Source: Actinomycetota bacterium
GTDB lineage: Bacteria; Actinomycetota; Thermoleophilia; Gaiellales; Gaiellaceae
NCBI GenBank assembly: GCA_005885125.1
Contig: VAXU01000179.1
Span: 1 to 35,931, forward strand
Length of the DNA stretch: 35,931 nucleotides
Direction: 5' to 3'
Part shown: positions 15,398-23,263 of the stretch, piece after piece
Layout of the letters: every line of letters begins with the position of its first letter
Numbering within the stretch: the stretch's first letter is position 1
Program-made: the position numbers and the translations under genes
Notes under the pieces: model-generated
Databases searched by the model: none
What the model saw: the letters and a program-made list of their open reading frames with translations, nothing else
What the model was told of the DNA's origin: nothing

Positions 15398-16257
15398 GCG
15401 CCGACGGCGGGGAGAGCGCGCAACGGATCGATCACAGCGCCTCTGATTCGCACCTCGAAATGGAGGTGCGGCCCCGTCGCGTCGCCGGTGGCGCCGACGA
15501 GGCCGATGCGGACTCCCTTGTCGACCAGCACGCCGCGGCGGACGTCGATCCGCGAGAGGTGCGCGTACCACGTGCGCTCGCCTCTGCCGTGTGAGACGAC
15601 GACGAGGAATCCGTAGCCCCCGTCCGCCCAGCCCGCAAAGACGACTTTGCCGGCACGCGCCGCGTACACGGGCGTCGCGGACGGGGCGATGAAGTCGACG
15701 CCGGAGTGGAACTTGTCCCCGCGCGGGCCAAAGCGGTTGCCGAGCGTCGGGATCTGCACGGGCCACGAAAGCGGGAGCGTCGGAGCGGCCGGCTGTGCGG
15801 CGAGCGCGTCGAGCGTGGCGGGCCCGGCGATTCCATCCGCGTGCAGGCCGGCCCAGACCTGGAAGCGGCGCAGCGCGCGTTTCGTGCGCGGCCCGAAGTC
15901 GCCGTCGAAGACGCCGGACGGGAACCCGTGCCACGCAAGCTTGAACTGCAAAGCAGCGACGTCCCAGCCTTGAGTCCCGCGGCGGAGCGGCCGCGAGCCA
16001 AAGGGGTGCCGTCCGAAACGGCCGAGCGCATGCCGCGTCTCCGGGCCGGGGAGGCCGTCGACCGCGATCTGCGCCCTGCGCTGCAGCGTCTTGACTGCTG
16101 TCGTCGTCAAGGGACCGCGGATCCCGTCGATGGCACCCTTGTACAGACCGTGCGCGCGCAGGCCGACCTGGAGCGCTGCAACACCGGCGCTGCTCAGGCC
16201 GCTCGCCGAAGCGGGGAGGAAGAGCGCGACGACAACCAACAGAAGTCCGCTCCGCAT
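15394..16257 (-). CDS. Secreted M23 (LytM) peptidase with two peptidoglycan-binding domains
   Basis: The 287-aa product from ATG 16257 has a signal peptide (MRSGLLLVVVALFLPASASG). Two PG_binding_1 repeats follow at about 25-80 and 95-152 (LQVGLRAHGLYKGAIDG, LQFKLAWHGFPSGVFDGDFG). The C-terminal M23 zinc endopeptidase domain has KFHSGVDF (His184, Asp188), YAHLS (His233) and PHLHFEV (His264/266). It should cut peptide crosslinks in the cell wall. The frame is open for 68 more codons upstream, but the signal peptide fixes the start. The 215-bp upstream region holds a strong RNA hairpin and the divergent imuB SOS promoter. Stop codons of this gene and comB overlap (CTAG). Confidence 0.92.
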   Translation of the reverse strand: MRSGLLLVVVALFLPASASGLSSAGVAALQVGLRAHGLYKGAIDGIRGPLTTTAVKTLQRRAQIAVDGLPGPETRHALGRFGRHPFGSRPLRRGTQGWDVAALQFKLAWHGFPSGVFDGDFGPRTKRALRRFQVWAGLHADGIAGPATLDALAAQPAAPTLPLSWPVQIPTLGNRFGPRGDKFHSGVDFIAPSATPVYAARAGKVVFAGWADGGYGFLVVVSHGRGERTWYAHLSRIDVRRGVLVDKGVRIGLVGATGDATGPHLHFEVRIRGAVIDPLRALPAVGA

Positions 16258-16304
16258 CGCGGAACATGACGACTTCTGTCGGCTTCCTTGGGCAGGCCGC
16301 AGCG

Positions 16305-16331
16305 GCCGACGCCGGCAAAGCCGGCATCGGC
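16305..16331 (-). promoter_or_regulatory. 12-bp hairpin in the leader of the M23 peptidase gene
   Basis: Read on the minus strand, GCCGAUGCCGGC and GCCGGCGUCGGC flank a UUU loop. The single non-Watson-Crick position is a permitted G-U wobble on this strand but a C-A mismatch on the other, so the structure favours RNA made towards the M23 gene. It lies 48 nt before the start codon. No known riboswitch class is recognised. Confidence 0.4.
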
Positions 16332-16430
16332 GGCGATCGCGCAGCGTCTCGCGCGCCTGTTGGGGCAACGCTTCCTTCTCCATCTCCAGTGGGTGGGATT
16401 GACCGCTTTCTGCAGGCGGTTTCGGAATCC

Positions 16431-16459
16431 TTGACACCGAACAGGTGTTCGTGTAGAAC
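16431..16459 (+). promoter_or_regulatory. SOS-type promoter of imuB
   Basis: TTGACA (16431-16436) and TAGAAC (16454-16459) are separated by exactly 17 bp, close to the housekeeping consensus. The spacer holds a perfect CGAAC-N4-GTTCG dyad, and a second GAAC-N4-GTTC dyad overlaps the -10 box and start site. Transcription from this -10 would begin about 7 nt before ATG 16473. TACGTT at 16461-16466, 6 nt from the ATG, is an alternative leaderless -10. Confidence 0.75.
16438..16451. promoter_or_regulatory. LexA box 1 (CGAAC-AGGT-GTTCG)
   Basis: This is a perfect match to the Gram-positive/actinobacterial SOS box form CGAACN4GTTCG. It lies in the spacer of the imuB promoter. LexA binding here would block RNA polymerase. 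Confidence 0.8.
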
Positions 16460-16467
16460 ATACGTTC
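16456..16467. promoter_or_regulatory. LexA box 2 (GAAC-ATAC-GTTC)
   Basis: This is a second GAACN4GTTC dyad whose centre is 17 bp from that of box 1. It overlaps the -10 box and the predicted start site of imuB. Its outer bases (A/C) are weaker than those of box 1. Confidence 0.65.
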
Positions 16468-16472
16468 CCTCC

Positions 16473-17657
16473 ATGATCGCGTCCCTCCTGATCCCCGGGT
16501 TCGAGTTGCGAGCGGCGCTCCGGAAGCAGCCTGGTCTGGCGCTGCGGCCGGCGGCGCTCGCGCCTCTCCCGGGCACTGAGCCGCTTCTGGGCCCCGTTAC
16601 GGCGGCGGCCGAGCGCCGGGGGGTGAGGCCTGGGATGCGGCTGGGGGAGGCGCTCGCGACCTGTCCGGGGCTCGTGCTCGTTGAGCAGGACCCTGCGGCC
16701 GCCGAGCAGGCGTGGGAGGAGATCCTCCGCGCGCTCGAGGACTCCGGCTTCGCCGTCGATCCGGCCGAGCCGGGATGCGTCTACTTCGAGACGCGCGGCG
16801 TCGAGCGGCTGTACGGCGGGCTCGAGCAGGCGTTGAAGCGGGCGCTGGCGGCGGTGGGGTCGGCGTGGGACGCGCGCGTGGGAGCAGCAGAGCGGAAGTT
16901 CGCTGCACTTGCAGCGGCGACGGTCGCACGCGCGGGTCAGGCGTTGATCGTCTCCGACGATCGCGTCCCGGAATTCCTTGCGCCGCTGCCGCTGGAGGTC
17001 GTGCCGATGGATCCGCGCCGCCGCGCCGAGTTGCGCGAGCTCGGGGTGAAAAAGATCGGACAGCTTGCCGGGCTGCCAGGTGGCGCCGTGGCCGAACGTT
17101 TGGGGCCGGACGGCCGGCGCGCCTGGGGCCTGGCGAGAGGCGGGAAGGCAGCGCGCGTGCGCGGGCGCCGCCCGCCTGCAGAGATCGTCGAGGTGTTGGA
17201 GTTCCCCGAGGCGATCGGGAACGAGCTCACTTTGCGGCGTGCGTTCGGCGCGCTGCTCGAGACGCTGCTGGCTCGGCCGGAGCGGGCAGGGCGCTTCGCG
17301 CGCAAGCTCGCGCTGTCCGCCCGGCTGGTCGGCGGCGGCTCGTGGCGGCGGACGGCGACGCTACGCGATCCGACGGCGCAGCCCGCCCGGCTGAAGGCGG
17401 CGCTCGCGCCGAAGCTCGCCGAGCTGCCGGGGCCGGTGGTCGAGCTCCGGCTCGAGCTGATCGAGCTGACGGAACACGACGGACAGCAGCTGGAGCTTCT
17501 ACCCGCCGCGGGGGCGGAGCTCGACGTCCGTCTCAGGGAAGGCCTGCGTCAGGTGCGCGCGAGCACCGGCACGGGCTCGGTCAACCAGGTGGTCGAAGTC
17601 GCGCCGTGGTCGAGGATTCCAGAAGCGCGAGCGCTGTTCGTACCGCGGGACGACTGA
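16473..17657 (+). CDS. imuB: ImuB-like Y-family polymerase homologue (mutasome adaptor)
   Basis: ImuB is a Y-family polymerase relative without catalytic acids. It links the beta clamp to DnaE2 during error-prone bypass after DNA damage. The 394-aa product starts MIASLLIPGFELRAALR and lacks the DxD/DE catalytic residues of active DinB enzymes. It keeps the finger/palm layout: PVTAAAERRGVRPGMRLGEA, CVYFETRGVERLYGGLE, FLAPLPLEVVPMDP, then a helix-hairpin-helix-like LRELGVKKIGQLAGLPGGAV and a little-finger domain with LALSARLVGGGSWRR. It ends VVEVAPWSRIPEARALFVPRDD. It looks intact. Regulation by LexA is predicted from two dyads in its promoter. No imuA gene is seen in the window. Confidence 0.88.
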   Translation: MIASLLIPGFELRAALRKQPGLALRPAALAPLPGTEPLLGPVTAAAERRGVRPGMRLGEALATCPGLVLVEQDPAAAEQAWEEILRALEDSGFAVDPAEPGCVYFETRGVERLYGGLEQALKRALAAVGSAWDARVGAAERKFAALAAATVARAGQALIVSDDRVPEFLAPLPLEVVPMDPRRRAELRELGVKKIGQLAGLPGGAVAERLGPDGRRAWGLARGGKAARVRGRRPPAEIVEVLEFPEAIGNELTLRRAFGALLETLLARPERAGRFARKLALSARLVGGGSWRRTATLRDPTAQPARLKAALAPKLAELPGPVVELRLELIELTEHDGQQLELLPAAGAELDVRLREGLRQVRASTGTGSVNQVVEVAPWSRIPEARALFVPRDD

Positions 17658-17671
17658 CGTCACCGCTTGCG

Positions 17672-17983
17672 GTGCCGCCTCAGGATCGGCGGGCTCTGCC
17701 CGCGCATCCGTCTGAACTGACCGGTCGACGCAATCCGACTCGAGCACGAACGCTGTACCAGCCGCGACCCGCCGTCGTCGACGTGAACTTCGACGGAACG
17801 CCGTGGCAGGTGAACCGTCAGCCGGTCGCGCTCGTCCGCGAAGAGTGGCGCGTGGTCGACCGCTGGTGGACGGAGGAGCCGGTATCGCGGCGCTATTTCG
17901 ACGTCGTGCTGCAGTCAGGGGAGAACGCCGTTGTCTTTCGCGACGAGGAACGAGGCTGCTGGTTCACGCAGCGGGGCGCCTGA
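17672..17983 (+). CDS. DUF6504-like protein following imuB
   Basis: The frame from GTG 17672 encodes 103 aa. Its C-terminal 70 residues read VDVNFDGTPWQVN, then ALVREEWRVVDRWWTEEP, SRRYFDVVLQSGENAVVFRD and CWFTQRGA. This resembles the small DUF6504 domain often found beside or fused to actinobacterial ImuB; its role is unknown. The N-terminal 30 residues are low-complexity and the start is uncertain (GTG 17783 would leave the conserved part only). It starts 14 bp after imuB, so it should share the SOS promoter. A REP-like palindrome begins 4 nt after its stop. Confidence 0.7.
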   Translation: MPPQDRRALPAHPSELTGRRNPTRARTLYQPRPAVVDVNFDGTPWQVNRQPVALVREEWRVVDRWWTEEPVSRRYFDVVLQSGENAVVFRDEERGCWFTQRGA

Positions 17984-17987
17984 AAGC

Positions 17988-18012
17988 GGGTCAGACCTGA
18001 AGGGTCTGACCC
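17988..18012. repeat. REP-like palindrome, copy A
   Basis: GGGTCAGACC-TGAAG-GGTCTGACCC is a perfect 10-bp inverted repeat with a 5-nt loop, between the convergent DUF6504 and TfoX-like genes. It is preceded by AAAGC, as at copy B1, and followed by CCTGG. It could also act as a bidirectional terminator. Confidence 0.8.
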
Positions 18013-18023
18013 CTGGTTGCCTG

Positions 18024-18338
18024 CTAGCCGAGCGCTTGCTTCGCGAGCTTCGCCCATTGCTGCGCATGCGCGAGCGGCACGACGACCCATTCCTGCATCG
18101 GCTTTCGCCGTCCACCGGACGGGTCGAAGAGATGCGCGCCCTTCAGTGCGAGCGCCGATTCGCGCTGCTTCGCGTGCGTCAGCTTGAAGACCATTGCGCT
18201 CTCACCGCGGGAGAAGCCGCCGACCATCTTCCCGCCTCGCTTGATCGCGGGCATGCCCATCATCTGGCCGAGCTGCACGTCGTCGTTCCGCGCGGCGAGA
18301 TCGTCCGCGATGTCGTTGTAGCGGGCTTCAGCGTCCAT
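18024..18338 (-). CDS. TfoX-N-like small protein
   Basis: The 104-aa product reads MDAEARYNDIADDLAARND, GQMMGMPAIKRGGKMVGGF, AMVFKLTHAKQRES and a C-terminal EWVVVPLAHAQQWAKLAKQAL. The order (helix, MMGMP..K..GKM..G strand pair, then a closing helix) is that of the TfoX N-terminal-domain/YjbR-like small proteins. Their function outside competence regulation is unknown. Its ATG overlaps the stop of the upstream bicupin gene (TGATG), so the two are translationally coupled. No DNA-binding motif is visible. Confidence 0.65.
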   Translation of the reverse strand: MDAEARYNDIADDLAARNDDVQLGQMMGMPAIKRGGKMVGGFSRGESAMVFKLTHAKQRESALALKGAHLFDPSGGRRKPMQEWVVVPLAHAQQWAKLAKQALG

Positions 18339-19096
18339 CAGCTCACCCTCCGCAGGAAGTCGTGAAAGCCGCGACTCGGCGCGTGCATGTTCAGCAATCG
18401 TGCCCGATCGGGTCCGGGGTTCGCGAAGGTATGTGCGAAGCCGATCGGCGCGGCGACGAACGAGCCCGGGCCGAGGCGAACGGTCTCGTCTCCCAGCAAG
18501 AACTGCGGCGCGCCCTCCAGGACGTAGAACGAGTCGATGTGATCGTCGTGGGCGTGCGGCTCGGGCCCCTCGAAGCCCGCCTCGAGCTCGAACTCCACGA
18601 GCGTGAGCTCGTCCCGCGCGATTTTGATCGTCGCGACGCGCGTGCTCGCCTCGAGACGCTCACCGTCGCTGGGGCCGAGGAAGACCGCGCCCGTTGCGGG
18701 CGGCCCGGTGCCGGTAGCGGCGTCGAAGCTGTCGAAGCCGCCCTCCTCGCCGCGGTCCCGTTCGCGCAGGTTGTCCGCGAAACCCCCGTCCGGCGTGTGG
18801 AAGTTGAGGAACCGCGCTGGTGCCGTGCTGCGGAACCCATGGACGACTTCCGGCGGCGCGCAGACACACGCCCTCGGCGCAAGCAGCTTCTCCTCGTCGC
18901 GGACGAGAACGGCGAGCTCGCCCTCGAGCACGTAGAACGAATCCGCGTGCCGCCGATGGAAGTGCGGGTCGGCTCCGGGCCGTGCGTCCGGAAAGAACGA
19001 CTCGGTGATGCAGAGCTGTTCGAAGTCGGCCTTGAGCACGATGCGACCGCCGAACAACGCTTCGCCCTCGCCCGGTCCGAGCATGACCCCGTCCAT
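18338..19096 (-). CDS. Two-domain cupin protein
   Basis: The 252-aa protein has two cupin barrels. The first (about 15-110) has PHFHRRHADSFYVLEGELAV and a second motif near PPEVVHGF. The second (about 150-250) has EPHAHDDHIDSFYVLEG and AAPIGFAHTFANPG. Both keep the HxH(x)nE...H metal ligands, so a mononuclear metal site is likely in each. Bicupins include dioxygenases, decarboxylases and isomerases, and no substrate can be assigned. It lacks a signal peptide. It is divergent from dnaE2, and its start region (CATACT, 8 nt before ATG 19096) overlaps a possible dnaE2 ATG at 19108. Confidence 0.85.
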   Translation of the reverse strand: MDGVMLGPGEGEALFGGRIVLKADFEQLCITESFFPDARPGADPHFHRRHADSFYVLEGELAVLVRDEEKLLAPRACVCAPPEVVHGFRSTAPARFLNFHTPDGGFADNLRERDRGEEGGFDSFDAATGTGPPATGAVFLGPSDGERLEASTRVATIKIARDELTLVEFELEAGFEGPEPHAHDDHIDSFYVLEGAPQFLLGDETVRLGPGSFVAAPIGFAHTFANPGPDRARLLNMHAPSRGFHDFLRRVS

Positions 19097-19107
19097 CGCC
19101 GCCGAGT

Positions 19108-22100
19108 ATGACGATCGAGCTTCAGCCGGAGTTCCCTCATCGGACGCGCCGCAAGGAGGCCGCGCAGCAGCCTGTCCGCGGAAGCGGACCAGTGGAAGGG
19201 GTCTGGGGGAACCGGGAGGTTCCCCCAGCGCGGAAGAGAGCGTCGTACGTCGAGTTGCACGCGCACTCGTCGTACTCGTTCCTCGACGGCGCGTCGCTGC
19301 CCGAGGAGCTAGCCGTGCGCGCTGCCGAGCTGGGCTACGACGCGCTCGCGCTCACCGACCATGACGGGCTCTACGGCTCGTTGGAGTTCGCGTACGCGGC
19401 GAAGCACTTCGGCGTGCGTCCGATCACCGGCGCGGAGCTGACGCTCGCCGACCGCTCGCACGTGACGCTGCTCGTCGAGACGCCGACGGGGTACGCGAAC
19501 CTCTGCCGGCTGATCACGGCCGCGCACGCCCATACTCGGCCGCTCGGCCGCGAGGATCCGCAATCCAAACGCGGCGACGCGCCTTGTCCGCGCGTTCGGC
19601 CGCGACCGGTTCTGCGTCGAGCTCCAGCGTCCCTACGAGCGCGGCGACCGGCGGCGGCACACGCTGCTGCGCGAGCTTGCCGAGAGCCTCGGCGTGCAGA
19701 CGGTCGCAACGGGCGACGCGCATGCGCACCATCCGCGCCGTGCACCGCTGCAGGACGTCCTCGTCGCCGTCCGCCACCGCACGTCGCTCGACGGGTGCGA
19801 GGCGGAGCGGCGCGGCAACCACGAGAGCGTCCTGCTCTCGCCGGCGGAAGCCCTGGAGCGCTTCCCCGAGGACCCGGACGCCGTCGCACGGACTGCCGAG
19901 CTCGCGGAGCGCCTGACGTTCGACCTGACGGAGGAGCTCGGCTATCGCTTTCCGGACTTCTCGGACAGCCCCGAGCCGGCGATCGTGCAGCTCGCGAACG
20001 TGTGCGACCGCGCGTTCGTAGACCGCTATCCGCGCGGCCACAAGCTCCGGCGCGAGGCCCGCGTGCGCCTCGACGACGAGCTGAAGCTGATCGACGAGCT
20101 CGGGCTGGCCGGCTTCTTCCTCCTCCACTGGGACGTGCTCGAGCTCGCGCGCGAGTGCGCACTCGAGGTGCGGGGCCCGGGCTCGCCAAGGCACGTGCTG
20201 CCGCCGGGGCGCGGGCGCGGCTCGTCGGTGGGCTCGCTCGTCTGCTACCTGACCGGTCTGTCGCACGTCGACCCCGTCGGCGCGGAGCTCTCGCTCGGCC
20301 GCTTCCTGAACCGCGAGCTCGATGCCGTCCCCGACATCGATCTCGACTTCCCGCGTGACATCCGGGAGAAGCTGATCGTCGCCGTCACCGAGCGCTACGG
20401 CCGAGAGCACGCAGCGCTCGTCGCGTCGTTCGCGACGTACCGCTCACGCGGCGCGATCCGCGACGTCGGCAAGGCGCTCGGCCTGCCGTACGCGGAGCTC
20501 GAGCGGCTGGCGAAGGTGTCCGAGGGCTGGAACGCGAAGCGCATCGGCGAGGAGCTGCTGCTGCTTCCCGACGCCGACCGCAAGCTGCTCTCGCCGCGCT
20601 GGCGTGCGTTCGCCGAGCTGTGTCACGAGATCGCCGGTCTTCCACGCCACATCTCGCAGCATCCGGGCGGGATGGTGATCTCGTCGCGGCCGCTCGTGGA
20701 GCTCGTCCCGGTGCAACCCGCAGCGATGGCGGGGCGGCAGATGTGCCAGTGGGACAAGGACTCGTGCGCCGACGCAGGGTTCCTCAAGATCGATCTGCTC
20801 GGGCTCGGGATGCTGTCCGCGGTCGAGGACTGCGTCGAGCAGATCGCACGGCTCCACGGGGAGCCCATCGACCTCTCGCGCATCCCACTCGACGACCAGG
20901 CCGTGTACGACGACATCCAGCGCGCGGACACAATCGGCGACTTTCAGATCGAGAGCCGCGCGCAGATGCAGTCGCTGCTCAGGACGCGACCGGAGAACCT
21001 CGACGACCTGACGGTGCAAGTGGCGCTCGTCCGCCCGGGCCCGATCCAGGGCAAGGCGGTGCATCCGTACATCGAGCACCGGCACAAGCTGCGCGAAGAT
21101 CCCGGCTTCGTCCCGCCCGTCGACCATCCGTCGCTCGCGGACTGTTTGCGCTCGACGCTCGGCGTCGTCGTCTTCCAGGACCAGGTGCTCGAGGTCGCGA
21201 TCGCGCTCGCGGGCTTCAGCGTGGGGGAGGCGGAAGGGTTGCGCCGCGCGATGAGCAGGAAGCGGAGCCACGACGCGCTGGAGGCGTATCGCGCCCGCTT
21301 CGTCGAGGGCGCGCTGGGCAAGGGCGTCGATGAGGAAACCGCGAACCTCGTGTACGACAAGCTGGTCGGCTTCTCCGGCTTCGGCTTCCCGAAGTCGCAC
21401 GCCGCGGCGTTCGGCCTGCTCGCGTACCAGTCCGCGTGGTTGCGCCACTACTACCCGGCCGAGTTCCTGTGCTCGTTGCTGAACGCGCAGCCGATGGGCT
21501 TCTACCCGCCGGCGACGCTCGTGCGCGACGGCCAGCGGCGCGGCGTCGAGACGCGTCCGCCCGACGTGAACATCAGCGCGGCGAACTGCGTCGTCGAGGG
21601 GGATGCGGTACGGATCGGAATCGAGTACGTCAACGGTGTGGGGGAGGACGAGGCGAACGCCGTGGTCGAAGAGCGCGAGCGCGCCGGCCGCTATCGCTCG
21701 ATCCGCGAGCTCGCGCAACGCACACAGCTCTCCGAGCACGCGCTCGAGACGCTGATCGTCGCCGGCGCGTGCGACTGTTTCTCACAGCCCCGTCGCGCGC
21801 TCCTGTGGGAGCTCGGCATGGTCCCGCGAACGCAGAGCGTGCCGCGCTCGGGCGGCGAGGAGCGCCAGCTCGCGCTGCCGCTCGACCCGACCGCCGCGAC
21901 GCCCGACCTACCCGAGCCGACCGTCTGGGAGCGGATGCTCGCCGACTACCGCACGACGAGTCTGTCCGTCGGCGTCCATCCGATGCAGCTCTTGCGCCGG
22001 CACTTGCCGGGTGACGTTGTCTCGAGCGAGGAGCTCCACGCCACACGCAACCGCTCCACCGTCGCCGTCGCCGGGATGGCGGTCGCCCGCCAGCGGCCTG

Positions 22101-22369
22101 CGACCGCGAACGGTGTCGTCTTCATGCTGATCGAGGACGAATTCGGTCAGGTGAACCTGATCGTCCCTCCGCAGGTGTACGACCGCTACCGAGCGCTCGT
22201 CCGCGGCGAGCCGCTGATCCTGGCTCGCGGCCGCTTCGAGAAGGTCGACCGGAACGAGAACGTCCTCGTTCGCGAGCTCGAGTCGCTCGGCCCGCTTGCG
22301 CGCCGGGTCGCGGACGAGGATGACGTCCACGGCTCGCTTCCCGGCGCGCATCACTTCGGGCACCGCTAA
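19108..22369 (+). pseudogene. dnaE2: Error-prone DNA polymerase III alpha (DnaE2), interrupted in the PHP domain
   Basis: DnaE2 extends past lesions with ImuB. Segment 1 (to about 19540) reads YVELHAHSSYSFLDGASLPEE through LLVETPTGYANLCRLITAAHAHT, the PHP domain N-terminus. The similarity then moves by one frame. Segment 2 (from about 19555) reads NPNAATRLVRAFGRDRFCVELQRP, and continues intact through PDIDLDFPRD (catalytic Asp pair), GFPKSHAAAFGLLAYQSAWLR and an OB-fold, ending VHGSLPGAHHFGHR. About 30-40 codons expected between them, including the LVCLSGC strand, are missing. The start is uncertain: ATG 19108 or GTG 19192, because a 24-nt palindrome lies between any start codon and the PHP domain. 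As read, segment 2 would need an internal start. Deletion size is inferred from the consensus. Confidence 0.85.
19204..19227. repeat. Perfect palindrome at the 5' end of dnaE2
   Basis: TGGGGGAACC-GGGA-GGTTCCCCCA has a 10-bp perfect stem and a 4-nt loop. It lies 19 nt before the first conserved PHP codon, and no start codon is available between them. It may be a REP-like insertion that displaced the native start, or an attenuator in the leader. Its inner GAAC-N6-GTTC does not fit LexA spacing. Confidence 0.6.
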
Positions 22370-22373
22370 ATCG

Positions 22374-22790
22374 TTACTCGAGCGGCTGCACCATCCGGAA
22401 GTGGTTCCCCGACGGGTCGCGGATCCCGGCGTCGATGCCGTACGGCTGCTCCGTCGGCTCCTGCGCGAACTCGACGCCGCGCTTCTTGAGCTCCTCGTAG
22501 CTCGCCCGGCAGTCGTCGGTCGAGAAGAAGAGGCCGCCCGCAGCGCCCTTCGCGAGCAGCGCATGGATCTGGTTCCGGGTTTCCTCTTCGAACACCGGCG
22601 GGCCGGGGACCGCCATCAGGGTGATCGAGACGTCCTGGCCGGGTACGCCGACGCTGAGCCACCGGAAGTTCCCCATCTCGGGGACGGTCACGTCCTCGCG
22701 GAGCTCCATCCCCAGCTTCTCCGTGTAGAAGGCGAGCGCCTCGTCCTGGTCCGTCACCCAGATCTGCGCGTGTGTCAATTGCTTGAGCAT
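22374..22790 (-). CDS. VOC-superfamily (glyoxalase/bleomycin-resistance-like) protein
   Basis: The 138-aa product from ATG 22790 begins MLKQLTHAQIWVTDQDEALAFYTEKLGMEL and has GFRW-like strands, FFSTDDCRASYEELKKRGVEF and a complete C-terminus IRDPSGNHFRMVQPLE. The two beta-alpha-beta-beta-beta modules are typical. Metal-ligand candidates are His8 and the terminal Glu region. Function could be glyoxalase-like detoxification or small-molecule binding. A GGAGGACGAC ribosome-binding site precedes the ATG. It is 37 bp downstream of an AraC-type regulator on the same strand, suggesting a regulator-effector pair. Confidence 0.85.
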   Translation of the reverse strand: MLKQLTHAQIWVTDQDEALAFYTEKLGMELREDVTVPEMGNFRWLSVGVPGQDVSITLMAVPGPPVFEEETRNQIHALLAKGAAGGLFFSTDDCRASYEELKKRGVEFAQEPTEQPYGIDAGIRDPSGNHFRMVQPLE

Positions 22791-22827
22791 GTCGTCCTCC
22801 GTTGTCGTGGAACGGTCAGCCGCGACG

Positions 22828-23259
22828 TTAGCCCTGCCGCGCGGGGCTGTCTTCTCGAAACCTGCTGGACTGCGGGCGCGCATAGGCCTGCAGCACGCAG
22901 GTCGGGATTCGCACGCGGTTGGACGGCGGCGGGTGGGCGGCACGGTAGGCGGTGGGCGAGAGGCCGAAGGTTCGGGTGAAGGTCGTGGTGAACGATCCGA
23001 CGCTGCTCAGCCCGACGCTGAGACAGACGTCCATCACGGTCCGGTCGGTGTTGCGCAGGAACGCCGCCGCGCGCTCGAGCCGACGTGTCAGGAGGTACTG
23101 GTGCGGCGTCTCGCCGAAGGCCCGGCGGAACTCGCGGCTGAAGTGCGCGGGCGACAGGTGGGCGGCGCGGGCGAGCGCGGGCACGTCGAGCGGCTCGCGG
23201 AAGCGGGCGTCGATGAGGTCTTTCGCGCGAAGAAGGTGACGGGCCGGAGGCTGGAACAC
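22828..23259 (-). CDS. AraC-family transcriptional regulator (DNA-binding domain only)
   Basis: The 143-aa product from GTG 23259 consists mainly of the two helix-turn-helix motifs of AraC/XylS regulators. The first is around LARAAHLSPAHFSREFRRAFGETPHQYL; the second is VMDVCLSVGLSSVGSFTTTFTRTFGLSPTAYR, with the typical spacing. There is no effector-binding domain, so it is a short, stand-alone type. Adjacent glyoxalase-like genes are commonly controlled by such regulators, so the VOC gene downstream is the likely target (inference). The start lies 4 bp from the stop of the upstream gene. Confidence 0.88.
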   Translation of the reverse strand: MFQPPARHLLRAKDLIDARFREPLDVPALARAAHLSPAHFSREFRRAFGETPHQYLLTRRLERAAAFLRNTDRTVMDVCLSVGLSSVGSFTTTFTRTFGLSPTAYRAAHPPPSNRVRIPTCVLQAYARPQSSRFREDSPARQG

Positions 23260-23263
23260 GTCC

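Noticed and set aside
16258-16437. c-di-AMP (ydaO) riboswitch before the M23 gene
   Set aside because: The conserved ydaO sequence blocks could not be found; only generic structure is visible.
19204-19227. LexA box upstream of dnaE2
   Set aside because: The inner dyad is GAAC-N6-GTTC; LexA boxes in this group need a 4-bp spacer.
8040-22369. Programmed ribosomal frameshifting in ppdK and dnaE2
   Set aside because: Expected residues are missing at each join, not just frame-shifted, and no slippery heptamer with a downstream structure is seen.
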